Source of the DNA: Amylibacter sp.
GTDB lineage: Bacteria; Pseudomonadota; Alphaproteobacteria; Rhodobacterales; Rhodobacteraceae
Length of the DNA stretch: 64,000 nt
Reading direction: 5' to 3'
Assembly (NCBI GenBank): GCA_021775355.1
Contig: JAJFHZ010000034.1
Span: 433,450 to 497,449, forward strand
In this document: positions 51,402 through 59,390 of the stretch, one piece after another
Position numbering within the stretch: position 1 is the stretch's first letter
Layout: each line of letters starts with the position of its first letter
The notes under the pieces: model-generated
Seen by the model: only the letters and a program-made list of their open reading frames with translations
Databases searched by the model: none
Told to the model about the DNA's origin: nothing
Position numbers and translations under genes: made by a program

Positions 51402-52790
51402 CTATTGAACAACGGGTGCCCTCGACTTATCGGTTTGAGCGATTTTTTTCAGTTCTACATAGAATAACGTACCAGAACCTTGTCCGCTCTCATAATCTAA
51501 AATGCCATCGTGGGCATCTATTATGGCTTTAGAAATATTCATCCCGAGCCCAGTCCCTCCCATTTTTCGGGAATCGCTTGAGTCAATCTGGCTAAATCTA
51601 TCGAAAACCTTATCTCGGTCATTCTCTGATAAGCCAATACCTTCATCTTCAAATTCAATTCGGATATTTGATTCAATTGCCTTCATTCGAACTTTAACAC
51701 AGCCCCCGGGCGGAGAAAATTTTGAGGCGTTTGAAATTATATTCGTAAATACTTGCTCTAATCTCGATTGATCGACTCGCGCAAAAAGATCTGAACTCTC
51801 TATAAATGTCGAAAGGGTTACGCCATATTTATCGGCATATGGTTGATTGGAACGAATTGTATCAAGGACAATTCCACAAACATCTTGGGTCTCGAAATTA
51901 TATTTCATGCTGCCGGATTCTATTTTCTGTAGATCGAGGATTTCATTGATCAATTTCACCAAGCGACTGCAGTTTCTTTCAGCAATATTCATAACAGATT
52001 TTATTTGGGTGGAACTATCCCCCAGCACTCCAGAATTAACCATATCGATTGACCCCTTGATTGATGTAAGGGGTGTCCTAAGTTCATGACTCATTGTCGA
52101 TAGGAATTCCGATTTTGCTTTAAGCGCAATTTTGGATTTTTCATTTTCGGATTTTATGATCTCCATTTGAGAAAGATTCGACCTATAGAAATTTAAGTAT
52201 ATGCGTGAACAGTCAATTATGAAGTACAAGACAAATAGACTTGTGAACATTTGCGCCCATAGTTCAGAGTGTATATTGGCCTGTGTCTCATAAATATCCC
52301 GAGCTGGAATAAAGATAAATGTAACGCCATACACTATGAGGCGGATGACTAGAACCAAACGTAGATGATGGTTATTCATTGCGGCAAACAATGCCGCGGC
52401 AAAAAGAAAAAAGAGGGGCATGAAATGCGTTGTCGGTCCTTGTAGGTGGGAAATTCCAACCGCATAAAAGGAGATAATGCCAGCGCTTAATGCCGTACTC
52501 AAACATAGTTGAATTAGAAATCTATTTATTATATTCTGCTCTTTACCGCGCCACTTCAAGATTTTGCGAAATAAGATCAGGTCATAGATTTCTGACACTG
52601 CAATAAGTGCGAGGCATATCAAAGCAAGCTGTATACTATAATAGAATGCTGCCAAAACAAGTGCCGCACCGAAGATCAACTGCCGTTGCCAAACTAGATC
52701 CATACCCACTTGGCAATAGTCTTTCATCTCTTTTATAATAAGAGGTGTGCCGGGCAGGAACTCTTCTTTAGGGTTAATAGCATTATTCAT
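51402..52790 (-). CDS. Membrane sensor histidine kinase
   Basis: A 462-residue kinase with about six membrane helices in residues 35-195 and no recognised periplasmic sensor domain. A short coiled coil precedes the dimerisation helix with His235 (TMSHELRTPLTS). Catalytic boxes follow: NIISNASKFSPPGG (N), EDEGIGLSEND (G1), DRFSQIDSSDSRKMGGTGLGMNIS (F and G2, cited in parts). It is divergent from a receiver-only gene 336 bases away, its likely partner. The sequence is AT-rich. Signal unknown. Confidence 0.85.
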   Translation of the reverse strand: MNNAINPKEEFLPGTPLIIKEMKDYCQVGMDLVWQRQLIFGAALVLAAFYYSIQLALICLALIAVSEIYDLILFRKILKWRGKEQNIINRFLIQLCLSTALSAGIISFYAVGISHLQGPTTHFMPLFFLFAAALFAAMNNHHLRLVLVIRLIVYGVTFIFIPARDIYETQANIHSELWAQMFTSLFVLYFIIDCSRIYLNFYRSNLSQMEIIKSENEKSKIALKAKSEFLSTMSHELRTPLTSIKGSIDMVNSGVLGDSSTQIKSVMNIAERNCSRLVKLINEILDLQKIESGSMKYNFETQDVCGIVLDTIRSNQPYADKYGVTLSTFIESSDLFARVDQSRLEQVFTNIISNASKFSPPGGCVKVRMKAIESNIRIEFEDEGIGLSENDRDKVFDRFSQIDSSDSRKMGGTGLGMNISKAIIDAHDGILDYESGQGSGTLFYVELKKIAQTDKSRAPVVQ

Positions 52791-53126
52791 CTTTTGACTT
52801 CTCTCGGTTTATCTTAACCGTGTTATTAAGGGCTAAATACATTCAACTTTTGTGCTAGAATGTTAGCTTGAGAGAAATATTTCATTAATATTAGACACAA
52901 TTATGACTAAAAAGTGCAGAAAAAATTATTTTTTAAAAGCTGGGAATTCTCCCTAGGTAGAATTCCCCTAGTTATTTGAATATGCATTGCATGAAGCGCA
53001 TTTTTAAAAACAATAACCTTAAAGCTGTCATATTTTAAGCATAATTCACCCCGAAATTGTTTCTACATTGGAAACAATATGTGTTCAAACGCTAGATTTG
53101 CAAAGTGAAGCAAAAAGGGGATTATT
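52791..53126. promoter_or_regulatory. Divergent control region with two inverted repeats
   Basis: Between the kinase and receiver genes. It holds GGGAATTC / GAATTCCC (52942-52967, 10-base spacer) and ATTGTTTC / GAAACAAT (53056-53078, 7-base spacer), the second about 50 bases before the receiver start. Both are perfect 8-bp arms and candidate operators. No ORF is seen. Confidence 0.45.
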
Positions 53127-53582
53127 ATGAAAATACTTGTCGTAGATGATGATGAAGTCACACTCTCGATACTTCAATTATATCTTGCGAAAGCTGGGTA
53201 TAATGATGTTACTGTATGCACTTCTTCTGAAAAGGCGCTTTCACATATAGAAAGTGACAGCATAAAGTACGATTGTTTTTTCTTTGATATTATGATGCCC
53301 TTCATTCATGGTGTCGAACTATGTAAAAAGGTTCGTACTGTTAGTGAGTACGATGGTACTCCAATCATAATGTTGACGGCTCTTTCCGACAATTCCGACA
53401 TTGATGAGGCATTTGCGGTTGGTGCAACCGATTATATCACCAAGCCATTCAATATGGAGGATATTGGTGCTAGGGTGCGTATAGCAGAAAATCTAATTTC
53501 CATGGGTGCTGACGTTAAACAAACATGCAGGTCATCGCCTCCCAAACAGACCCTGCCATCGAGATCTCCGCAATTAATATGA
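53127..53582 (+). CDS. Receiver-domain response regulator with doubtful C-terminus
   Basis: Receiver domain with MKILVVDDDEVTLSILQLYL, Asp54 in FFFDIMMP, a Thr in MLTAL and Lys in YITKPFN. The domain ends near residue 127. The last 20 or so residues (TCRSSPPKQTLPSRSP...) are Pro/Ser-rich and do not look like the continuation of a folded domain; the junction may mark a truncation, since GC-rich foreign-looking DNA starts within about 50 bases of the stop. No output domain. AAAAAGGGG precedes the ATG. Confidence 0.75.
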   Translation: MKILVVDDDEVTLSILQLYLAKAGYNDVTVCTSSEKALSHIESDSIKYDCFFFDIMMPFIHGVELCKKVRTVSEYDGTPIIMLTALSDNSDIDEAFAVGATDYITKPFNMEDIGARVRIAENLISMGADVKQTCRSSPPKQTLPSRSPQLI

Positions 53583-53700
53583 AATGCTGGAAACAACAGG
53601 CAAAATATACCTGTCAGTCTCAAAGGCCGTGACGGGTTACACCCGCACCCCCACTCCACCATCTAGGTGGTAATCCGCTGGCGCCCACAGATGGCACCCC

Positions 53701-53855
53701 CCCACACCAAACCTGTCCCCCGGGCACCCCCTGCACCTCGGGACGCGCACAAGAGCCGTTCCGGGGGGCGGGGCAGTTTCTGGGGCCTTTCGCTGTAGTT
53801 TCAGGGAGGTCGACGGGGCTGCTTGTGGATGCCTGGGGGACAGGTTTGGCGTGGG
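53701..53855. repeat. GC-rich element with 26-bp terminal inverted repeats
   Basis: The left arm (53701-53726) starts CCCACACCAAACCTGTCCCC and is the inverse of the right arm (53830-53855) with two mismatches in 26. The element is about 155 bases and encodes no protein I can support. It looks like a miniature inverted-repeat element or a phage- or plasmid-derived secondary structure. Target duplications are not obvious. Confidence 0.55.
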
Positions 53856-53926
53856 GGGGGGTGGGGTTTTTATCAATGTCTGCTTAGAGCTCGTAGCGGA
53901 CCTAGTTAATTCACTCCTTTGACGTT

Positions 53927-53940
53927 TTGATCTAAATCAA
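53927..53940. promoter_or_regulatory. FNR/FnrL box upstream of the cytochrome c gene
   Basis: TTGAT-CTAA-ATCAA, a perfect match to the consensus TTGAT-N4-ATCAA. A TACAAA -10-like element lies at 53961-53966, about 30 bases from the box centre, the spacing of a class II activated promoter. This implies induction at low oxygen. Confidence 0.75.
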
Positions 53941-54020
53941 GGAACATGCTCACATACTGATACAAATGAGAAATAAATGCACACAATATAATAATGATGC
54001 AAAAACAGAGGAGAAAGCGG

Positions 54021-54425
54021 ATGCTGGTACGGATGACAATGGCAGTCTTGGCCACAGTCGGTACGGTTTCGGCGCAGGAACCGGATACTGAGGCAGGGCG
54101 GAACCTTTACATGAGCCATTGCGTGCAATGCCATGGCATTGATGCCAAAGGTGACGGGCCGATGGCCGAGATGCTAGCTATCGATACGCCCGACCTGAGC
54201 GGTCTAGCCGTGCGCAACGATGGCTCTTTCCCAACGGAGGTTGTGGCGAGGCAGATCGACGGGCGCGCGCAGATGCTCGCTCATGGTGGAGACATGCCGA
54301 TTTTTGGGCCGTTTCTGGACAGCGACCAGCATGTTGCCCTGCGCTTGCCCAGTGGGCTACCTATGATGACAAGTCTGCCGCTGGCTAATGTGGTGATATA
54401 TCTGGAATCGATCCAGGAAAAGTAA
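54021..54425 (+). CDS. Exported c-type cytochrome
   Basis: A 134-residue periplasmic monoheme cytochrome. I start at the ATG at 54021, eight bases after AGGAG; two earlier in-frame ATGs lack a site. The signal peptide ends near TVSAQ. The heme motif is CVQCHG with GPMAEMLAIDTPDLSGL after it; Met residues in GGDMPIFG or LPMMTS are candidates for the second ligand. Codon use is more GC-rich than the genes to the left, hinting at transfer. An FNR box lies upstream, so it probably serves microaerobic or anaerobic respiration. Confidence 0.85.
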   Translation: MLVRMTMAVLATVGTVSAQEPDTEAGRNLYMSHCVQCHGIDAKGDGPMAEMLAIDTPDLSGLAVRNDGSFPTEVVARQIDGRAQMLAHGGDMPIFGPFLDSDQHVALRLPSGLPMMTSLPLANVVIYLESIQEK

Positions 54426-54774
54426 GCGCGAGCGTTTTTAAGGCGCTATGTCGAACGATGAGGTTTAGTCAATGACCGCTTTGCCCGCAGAGCAGACATA
54501 GAGTTAGCTTTCAATCTCGCTTGTGAGCAAAGCCTTAGCATGGTCAAAGCCTCTTCTCGTGCCAATCGGCGCTTCTGGCGGTGGCGTTGCTCATAAATAC
54601 ATCTTTGGAACGTTAAGATTTCGAGATTCCACCGAAATCATCGTATATGGAAAGCGTCTGGCAAATTCATGGATAGGGGCGTTAACTTTTATGCCGGACA
54701 AGCCACCCACGGGAACCATCTTGTTTTAGCCACACTGCTGTGCCAGCCTACACCTGTGCGAGGTACTACAGAAT
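54426..54774. other. Gene-free stretch with one palindrome copy
   Basis: About 350 bases between the cytochrome and the SleB-type gene. It holds the repeat at 54471-54500. An open frame from about 54523 to 54729 has no ribosome-binding site and no recognisable product, so I do not call it. Confidence 0.4.
54471..54500. repeat. Dispersed imperfect palindrome, copy 4
   Basis: AATGACCGCTTTGCCCGCAG followed by AGCAGACATA. It aligns ungapped to copy 1 (about 21 of 30), and its core GCTTTG-C-CCGCA-G-AGC matches the core of copies 2 and 5 in 14 of 16 bases, linking both subgroups. Confidence 0.55.
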
Positions 54775-55467
54775 ATGAAACATATGCCCCAATTGCAGAC
54801 TGTTGCCGCTTGCGTGTGTACCATTCAGGCTGGCATTATGGGGCTGTTTTTCTATTCAGGTCTGTTTGAAAGCACAAAACCCTACACTATAAAGCCCAAG
54901 ACGGAACGGGCCATGAACGCTGAATGGGCGGAGATTTTGGCGCAGGTCGATCTGACACCAAAACGAACCAAATTCATCGAAGTTACCTTTCCCAGTAAAT
55001 CTGAACGGTCTATTGGAACGTTGCAGAACGCAGGCGTTCCAACAAAAGAGCTTTTGGAGGCGCTACCGAATGCAAAAGGCGGGTCCGAATGGCAATGCCT
55101 GACTGAAGCGCTTTATTTTGAAGCCCGGGGTGAAAGCCTGATCGGGCAGGTCGCCGTGGCCGAAGTGATTCTGAACCGCAAGGCCCATACTCGATTTCCC
55201 AAGTCGGTTTGTGGCGTCATAAACCAAGGTGCCAAGCGTAAGACAGGGTGCCAGTTTTCCTATAAATGTGACGGCCACAAGGAGGTTTTCGCTGAACGCA
55301 AGGCCTATGAAAGTGTTGGGAAGCTGGCCCAACTGATGTTGGATGGTACCTCTCGTGATCTGACAAAGGGTGCCACATTTTATCACACGAAATCGGTCAA
55401 CCCGGGTTGGTCACGCAAATTGAAAAAGACCGCAATTATCGGCGAGCATCTGTTCTTTAGTTATTGA
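54775..55467 (+). CDS. SleB/hydrolase_2-type cell-wall hydrolase
   Basis: A 230-residue protein with an N-terminal hydrophobic segment (residues 7-30, a signal anchor or signal peptide). The C-terminal 125 residues form the cell-wall hydrolase domain: CLTEALYFEARGE with the catalytic Glu candidates 111-120, then GQVAVAEVILNRKAHTRFP, a Cys pair in CQFSYKCDG, and ATFYHTKSVNPGW. Such proteins cut peptidoglycan in the periplasm. No operon partner is seen. Confidence 0.85.
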   Translation: MKHMPQLQTVAACVCTIQAGIMGLFFYSGLFESTKPYTIKPKTERAMNAEWAEILAQVDLTPKRTKFIEVTFPSKSERSIGTLQNAGVPTKELLEALPNAKGGSEWQCLTEALYFEARGESLIGQVAVAEVILNRKAHTRFPKSVCGVINQGAKRKTGCQFSYKCDGHKEVFAERKAYESVGKLAQLMLDGTSRDLTKGATFYHTKSVNPGWSRKLKKTAIIGEHLFFSY

Positions 55468-55583
55468 AGGCCACGGTGATGGCCAAAGTGCGGTGACTTA
55501 TCATATGATATTTTCGAAGAAGAAAGGGAAAATTTCTGCTTATGGTACCGGCAGATTAATGGCGGCTTCGAGCCCAAACTTAC

Positions 55584-55910
55584 CTACTTGGTAACAGCAA
55601 GTTCTTGCCCTAACCAATGATGATATTCTCGGATAGCGACTTCATTGCGCTGGCAATACGACCATTTTTGATGCTTTCGGACACTTATAAGCTGTGCTTG
55701 TTTCAAGATGTCTAAATGACGGCTTGCAGTTGGTTGTGCCACATTCAGTGCCTCGGCAATCAAGGTCATGCAAACCCCAAATTCAACAGGGTCAGCAGAC
55801 CATTGCTTTACAAAGTGTTTTTCAGGTTCAGCTAGTAAACGCAGAATCCCCATTCTTACCTCACTCGCCATGGCTTTAATTTGGGTTGATCGTTCCATGG
55901 AAATCATCAT
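55584..55910 (-). CDS. ArsR-family transcriptional regulator
   Basis: A 108-residue winged-helix repressor. The core is VRMGILRLLAEPEKHFVKQW and the recognition part LNVAQPTASRHLDILKQAQLI, then RKHQKWSYCQRNE for the wing. The typical metal-binding CxC is not evident, so it may sense something other than metal. It is divergent from the alpha/beta hydrolase with only 37 bases between, so the hydrolase is a likely target. Alternative ATGs lie at 55907 and 55898. Confidence 0.8.
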   Translation of the reverse strand: MMISMERSTQIKAMASEVRMGILRLLAEPEKHFVKQWSADPVEFGVCMTLIAEALNVAQPTASRHLDILKQAQLISVRKHQKWSYCQRNEVAIREYHHWLGQELAVTK

Positions 55911-55947
55911 ATAGTTATTTAGCTAATATGCAATATAGGATTTAAAA

Positions 55948-56766
55948 ATGCTGGAACTGCCATTCATATCAAAGATTAACGGAAACACAGTGAGATGGGG
56001 AAAAGAGGGAAATGGGGCTCCCCTTATCGCAATGCATGGAACGCCATTTTCGTCTCAGGTCTGGCGCAACATCGTGCCCCACCTCAAAGATCGATGGACT
56101 ATCTATTTCTTTGATATGGTTGGTTATGGCCTATCCGAGATGCGTGCAGGGCAGGATGTATCGCTTGGCGTACAAAACCATGTTCTTGCTGCACTTTTTG
56201 AAGAATGGAGATTGGATCGCCCGCATGTTCTTGCTCACGATTTTGGAGGAGCAACAGCATTGCGCGGATACTTCTTGAACGATCTTCAATATTCCTCACT
56301 AACAATCTTTGATGCGGTCGCGCTCGCCCCATGGGGGTCGCCCTTAGTTCAACATGTAAGACAGCATGAAGAAGCGTTTTCGGGGATGCCTGACTATATG
56401 CATTTAGCACTTTTACACGCCTATCTGCAAACGGCTGCTCATCAGAGGCTTTCCGAAGATGCGTTGAATATCTACGCGGCACCTTGGATTGGTGATATTG
56501 GCCAACCAGCATTTTATCGCCAGATCGCGCAGATGGATCAGGTATATACTGATGAGGTGCAGAACCTATATCGTTTGTTAGATTGCCCAGTCAGAGTTCT
56601 CTGGGGTGAAGAAGATCAATGGATTCCAATTGAGAAAGGAAATGAACTGGCTGCTTTGATCGCGGGTACTCCGTGCAAGTCTATCGCAAATTCAGGACAC
56701 CTCCTTCAGGAAGATTGCCCAGAGGCCATTGTAGCTGCAATGCTTAAACAAATTGGAGCCAAGTAA
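55948..56766 (+). CDS. Alpha/beta hydrolase with Asp nucleophile (haloalkane-dehalogenase-like)
   Basis: A 272-residue soluble enzyme. The oxyanion-hole motif is HGTPFSSQVW. The nucleophile elbow reads LAHDFGGATAL, with Asp98 in place of Ser, as in haloalkane and haloacid dehalogenases. The acid (LWGEEDQWIP) and the His (NSGHLLQED) complete the triad. The Asp suggests C-halogen or epoxide-type ester-intermediate chemistry, but the substrate is unknown. AGGA lies seven bases before the ATG. It is divergent from the ArsR regulator. Confidence 0.75.
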   Translation: MLELPFISKINGNTVRWGKEGNGAPLIAMHGTPFSSQVWRNIVPHLKDRWTIYFFDMVGYGLSEMRAGQDVSLGVQNHVLAALFEEWRLDRPHVLAHDFGGATALRGYFLNDLQYSSLTIFDAVALAPWGSPLVQHVRQHEEAFSGMPDYMHLALLHAYLQTAAHQRLSEDALNIYAAPWIGDIGQPAFYRQIAQMDQVYTDEVQNLYRLLDCPVRVLWGEEDQWIPIEKGNELAALIAGTPCKSIANSGHLLQEDCPEAIVAAMLKQIGAK

Positions 56767-56795
56767 ACGGCAGTTTTGTCCGCAAAGCTGTCAAA
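56766..56795. repeat. Dispersed imperfect palindrome, copy 5
   Basis: AACGGCAGTTTTGTCCGCAA followed by AGCTGTCAAA. It begins at the hydrolase stop and lies in the short gap to the convergent DUF1638 gene, so it may also serve as a terminator-like hairpin. Confidence 0.6.
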
Positions 56796-56810
56796 CCAAC
56801 GTTACCCCAC

Positions 56811-57455
56811 CTATATATCCGAAAGTGCCGTCGCCAAGTCCCCGTAGCCTGTAAACCGCCGCTCCAGTGGCAAGCCCAGTTTATCGGCGCAGGTTTGCGC
56901 TTTGGCGTCCAGTGCGGGGTCGTTTACTTGGGCTTGGTAGACCACTTTGGTATAATTGCCAAAATACATATCGCGCAGCTCAGGATGGCGATCCAAACCC
57001 ATCGGTTTCATGATGAAAGCGTCGAACTGTTTGACCAGAAAGTCTGTCAGGTAAAACGCGGTAATTTCGTCTTCGGATGTTTTGGCAAAGACGTCATTGC
57101 CTTCGAAAAAGCTGTAGCAATGCGGGCCTTCAACCATTTCAACACCCAATTCGGCGCATTTGGCTTGCAGCAACCCGCCTGTGCCGCAATCGGCGTAAAC
57201 CACGAATATGGTTTCATAATCATCACGGTGTTTATGAACCGCATCTTCAACGGCTGCCGGGATTTTATCGGGATACAGGTGATATTTGGCAGGCAGGCAC
57301 TGCAAATCCATATGATCCCAGTTGTTCAGCCGTTTCAGGGCCAGAATTTCATGCGCCAGTGCACCGCATGCCAAAAGCAAAACGCGCCCGAGTTTACCTT
57401 CAGGCGCGTCCAAACCTTTTTCAGTCAATGCTGTGTCATCGACCGCTATTGCCAT
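56811..57455 (-). CDS. DUF1638 family protein
   Basis: A 214-residue soluble protein of the DUF1638 family, function unestablished. Typical features are VLLLACGALAHEILAL near the start, LPAKYHLYPDKIPAAVEDAV, and VVYADCGTGG with two conserved Cys-containing stretches (CGTGG, HCYSFFEG). Family members are found beside corrinoid methyltransferase genes. It starts directly after the stop of the corrinoid protein (no gap), so they are one operon; a role in handling the methyl group or reactivating the corrinoid is inference. Confidence 0.85.
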   Translation of the reverse strand: MAIAVDDTALTEKGLDAPEGKLGRVLLLACGALAHEILALKRLNNWDHMDLQCLPAKYHLYPDKIPAAVEDAVHKHRDDYETIFVVYADCGTGGLLQAKCAELGVEMVEGPHCYSFFEGNDVFAKTSEDEITAFYLTDFLVKQFDAFIMKPMGLDRHPELRDMYFGNYTKVVYQAQVNDPALDAKAQTCADKLGLPLERRFTGYGDLATALSDI

Positions 57456-58157
57456 CTAGGCACTCAATTGATTGTGCTTGGTTGCCATGAACTCTTTCGC
57501 AGTTTCCACCGCCACAGCCGCATCGCGGCAATATGCGTCCGCACCAATGGCTTTTCCGAACTCTTCGTTCAGGGGCGCACCACCGACCAGTACCACATAA
57601 TCGTCGCGCATGCCTTTTTCGACCATCGTATCAATCACGACCTTCATATAGGGCATTGTTGTGGTCAACAGGGCCGACATGCCAAGGATGTCGTATTCAC
57701 CTGCTTCAAGTTCATCCAGATAATTTTCAACCGGGTTGTTGATACCAAGGTCCTTGACCTCAAAACCGGCACCTTCCATCATCATGGTGACCAGGTTTTT
57801 GCCGATGTCGTGAATATCACCCTTCACCGTGCCGATGACCATATTGCCCAGACGCGGCGCGCCGGTTTCAGCCAGAAGCGGTTTCAAGATGGTCATGCCA
57901 CCCTTCATCGCGTTAGCGGCCAACAGCACTTCGGGTACAAATAGAATACCGTCACGGAAATCGATGCCGACAATGCGCATGCCTTCGACCAATGCTTTGG
58001 TTAAAATATCATAAGGCATCCAGCCACGATCCAAAAGGATATGAACCGATTCTTCGATTTCCTCTTTCATGCCATCATAAAGGTCATCGTGTATTTGCGG
58101 TACAAGCTCGTCGTCGGACAGCTCGGATAGGATGATATCATCTTGTTCTTCGGACAT
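57456..58157 (-). CDS. Corrinoid-binding methyltransferase-partner protein
   Basis: A 233-residue cobalamin carrier. The N-terminal helical cap (residues 15-95) is followed by a Rossmann-type B12 domain with the DxHxxG signature in VKGDIHDIGKNL (Asp114, His116, Gly119), then SALLTTTMPYMK and LVGGAPLNEEFGKAIGAD. This is the arrangement of MetH module 3 and of MttC/MtbC-type proteins as a free protein. It sits between a homocysteine methyltransferase-like gene and DUF1638. Confidence 0.93.
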   Translation of the reverse strand: MSEEQDDIILSELSDDELVPQIHDDLYDGMKEEIEESVHILLDRGWMPYDILTKALVEGMRIVGIDFRDGILFVPEVLLAANAMKGGMTILKPLLAETGAPRLGNMVIGTVKGDIHDIGKNLVTMMMEGAGFEVKDLGINNPVENYLDELEAGEYDILGMSALLTTTMPYMKVVIDTMVEKGMRDDYVVLVGGAPLNEEFGKAIGADAYCRDAAVAVETAKEFMATKHNQLSA

Positions 58158-58259
58158 CGGTGATTCCCTTATTTTGTTTGTAGTCTATTGTTGATGAAAC
58201 TCGCGGATTTAACGCAAGATTTCTTCGCGGTTTACGACAAAACAGATCAGTGCTGCGAC

Positions 58260-59273
58260 CTAATGTGCCCGACGACGATTGCGGCGCGGTTGTTTTACAG
58301 GGGTGTCACCCGTTCCGTCATTGTCAGACGAAAACGCACCCATTGTTGCCGTAATCATATCCAGACTTGGCTTTTCACCCTTTGGAGTACTAACCAAAGC
58401 TTCACGCATCGCGGCCAAATGTTCCGGCATTGTCCCGCAACAACCACCGATAATCGTCGCACCCGCATTACGCGCCAACAGCGCATATTCGGCCATCACA
58501 TGTGGTGTACCGTCATAATGAATGTGCCCGTCAACATATTTTGGAATACCGGCATTGCCTTTGGCAATGATCGGACGGTCAGCACCCGCTTCGGAAAACC
58601 CCAGCACTGTTCGCAGTAAATCCGATGCGCCAACACCGCAATTGGCCCCAAATGCAAAGGGTGCGTAATCCATACCTGTTACCATTTTGGCCATATCGGC
58701 AGAGGTCATCCCCATCATCGTGCGCCCGGCTGTGTCAAAACTCATCGTGCCACACCAGTCAGCACCAACGTTTTCCATCGCTTCGGAAGCGGCGGCGTAT
58801 TCTTCGGGAGCAGAAAAGGTCTCAATCCACAAAACGTCTGCACCACCTTCAAGTAATCCATGCGCCTGCTCTTCAAATATTTCGACAGCAACTTCGTGTG
58901 TTAATGTCCCCACTTCACCCATTATTTCACCCGTTGGTCCGATAGAGCCTGCAACAACTATATCGCGATTGCATTTATCGGCCACTTCGCGACCTATTTC
59001 GGCTGAAATACGCGACAGTTCGCGGGCACGGCTTTGGGCATTATGAAGCTTCAATCGTGATGCGTTGCCGCCAAAGCTATTGGTTAAAAACAGATCGGAG
59101 CCTGCATCAATCGCACCTTGATAAAGTTTGGTGATACGGTCGGGATGTTCAACATTCCACATTTCAGGCGCATCCCCTGCCATAAGACCCATATTGAACA
59201 GATTGGTGCCGGTAGCTCCGTCAGCCAAGACAAACCCTTGTCTATCTATGATTTTTTTAATTTTATTCGACAT
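58260..59273 (-). CDS. Homocysteine/betaine-type S-methyltransferase
   Basis: Zinc-dependent homocysteine-binding TIM-barrel protein, 337 residues, like the first module of MetH or betaine-homocysteine methyltransferase. LADGATGTNLFNMGL and LTNSFGGNASRL open it; the zinc Cys come in FGANCGVGASD and IIGGCCGTMPEHL. A C-terminal basic, disordered-looking tail (KQPRRNRRRAH) is added. With the corrinoid protein behind it, it probably forms part of a split methionine synthase. No reductase or folate-binding module lies next to it in the window. Confidence 0.88.
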   Translation of the reverse strand: MSNKIKKIIDRQGFVLADGATGTNLFNMGLMAGDAPEMWNVEHPDRITKLYQGAIDAGSDLFLTNSFGGNASRLKLHNAQSRARELSRISAEIGREVADKCNRDIVVAGSIGPTGEIMGEVGTLTHEVAVEIFEEQAHGLLEGGADVLWIETFSAPEEYAAASEAMENVGADWCGTMSFDTAGRTMMGMTSADMAKMVTGMDYAPFAFGANCGVGASDLLRTVLGFSEAGADRPIIAKGNAGIPKYVDGHIHYDGTPHVMAEYALLARNAGATIIGGCCGTMPEHLAAMREALVSTPKGEKPSLDMITATMGAFSSDNDGTGDTPVKQPRRNRRRAH

Positions 59274-59324
59274 TTTGTCATTTCCTGATCAGGCTTGAGT
59301 ATTGTGTTGTTTAACTGGCTGTGA

Positions 59325-59340
59325 CATGTTTTTAAACATG
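59325..59340. promoter_or_regulatory. Palindrome upstream of the methyltransferase operon
   Basis: CATGTTT-TT-AAACATG, perfect 7-bp arms, 52 bases upstream of the methyltransferase start. A second pair, AATGCAT ... ATGCATT, lies at about 59346-59376. Either may bind a methionine-metabolism regulator. No SAM riboswitch was recognised. Confidence 0.4.
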
Positions 59341-59390
59341 AAACAAATGCATATTTAGCATAATAATCATGCATTGGATTCAAGTCGAGA

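Larger units (their letters stand above)
53583..54020. other. Gene-free stretch holding a GC-rich element and an FNR-controlled promoter
   Basis: From about 53620 to 53880 the sequence is strikingly rich in G and C runs compared with AT-rich neighbours. It also has a short hairpin CCACC-ATCTA-GGTGG at 53655-53669. I see no ORF with ribosome-binding site here. The right end carries the FNR box and promoter of the cytochrome gene. Confidence 0.5.

Noticed and set aside
53637..53876. Minus-strand open frame in the GC-rich element
   Set aside because: Pro/Arg-rich product driven by GC runs. It has no ribosome-binding site, and the inverted repeats explain the sequence better.
54523..54729. Open frame of 68 codons after the cytochrome c gene
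   Set aside because: No ribosome-binding site, no recognisable family and GTG start. More likely remnant or chance.
56895..57944. Long plus-strand open frame across the DUF1638 and corrinoid genes
   Set aside because: Both minus-strand genes have clear family motifs in tight operon order. The plus-strand product is low in known motifs and rich in Phe/His, as expected of an antisense shadow.
59274..59390. SAM riboswitch upstream of the methyltransferase operon
   Set aside because: The palindromes there do not match the SAM-II or SAH motifs I know. They read better as protein-binding sites.
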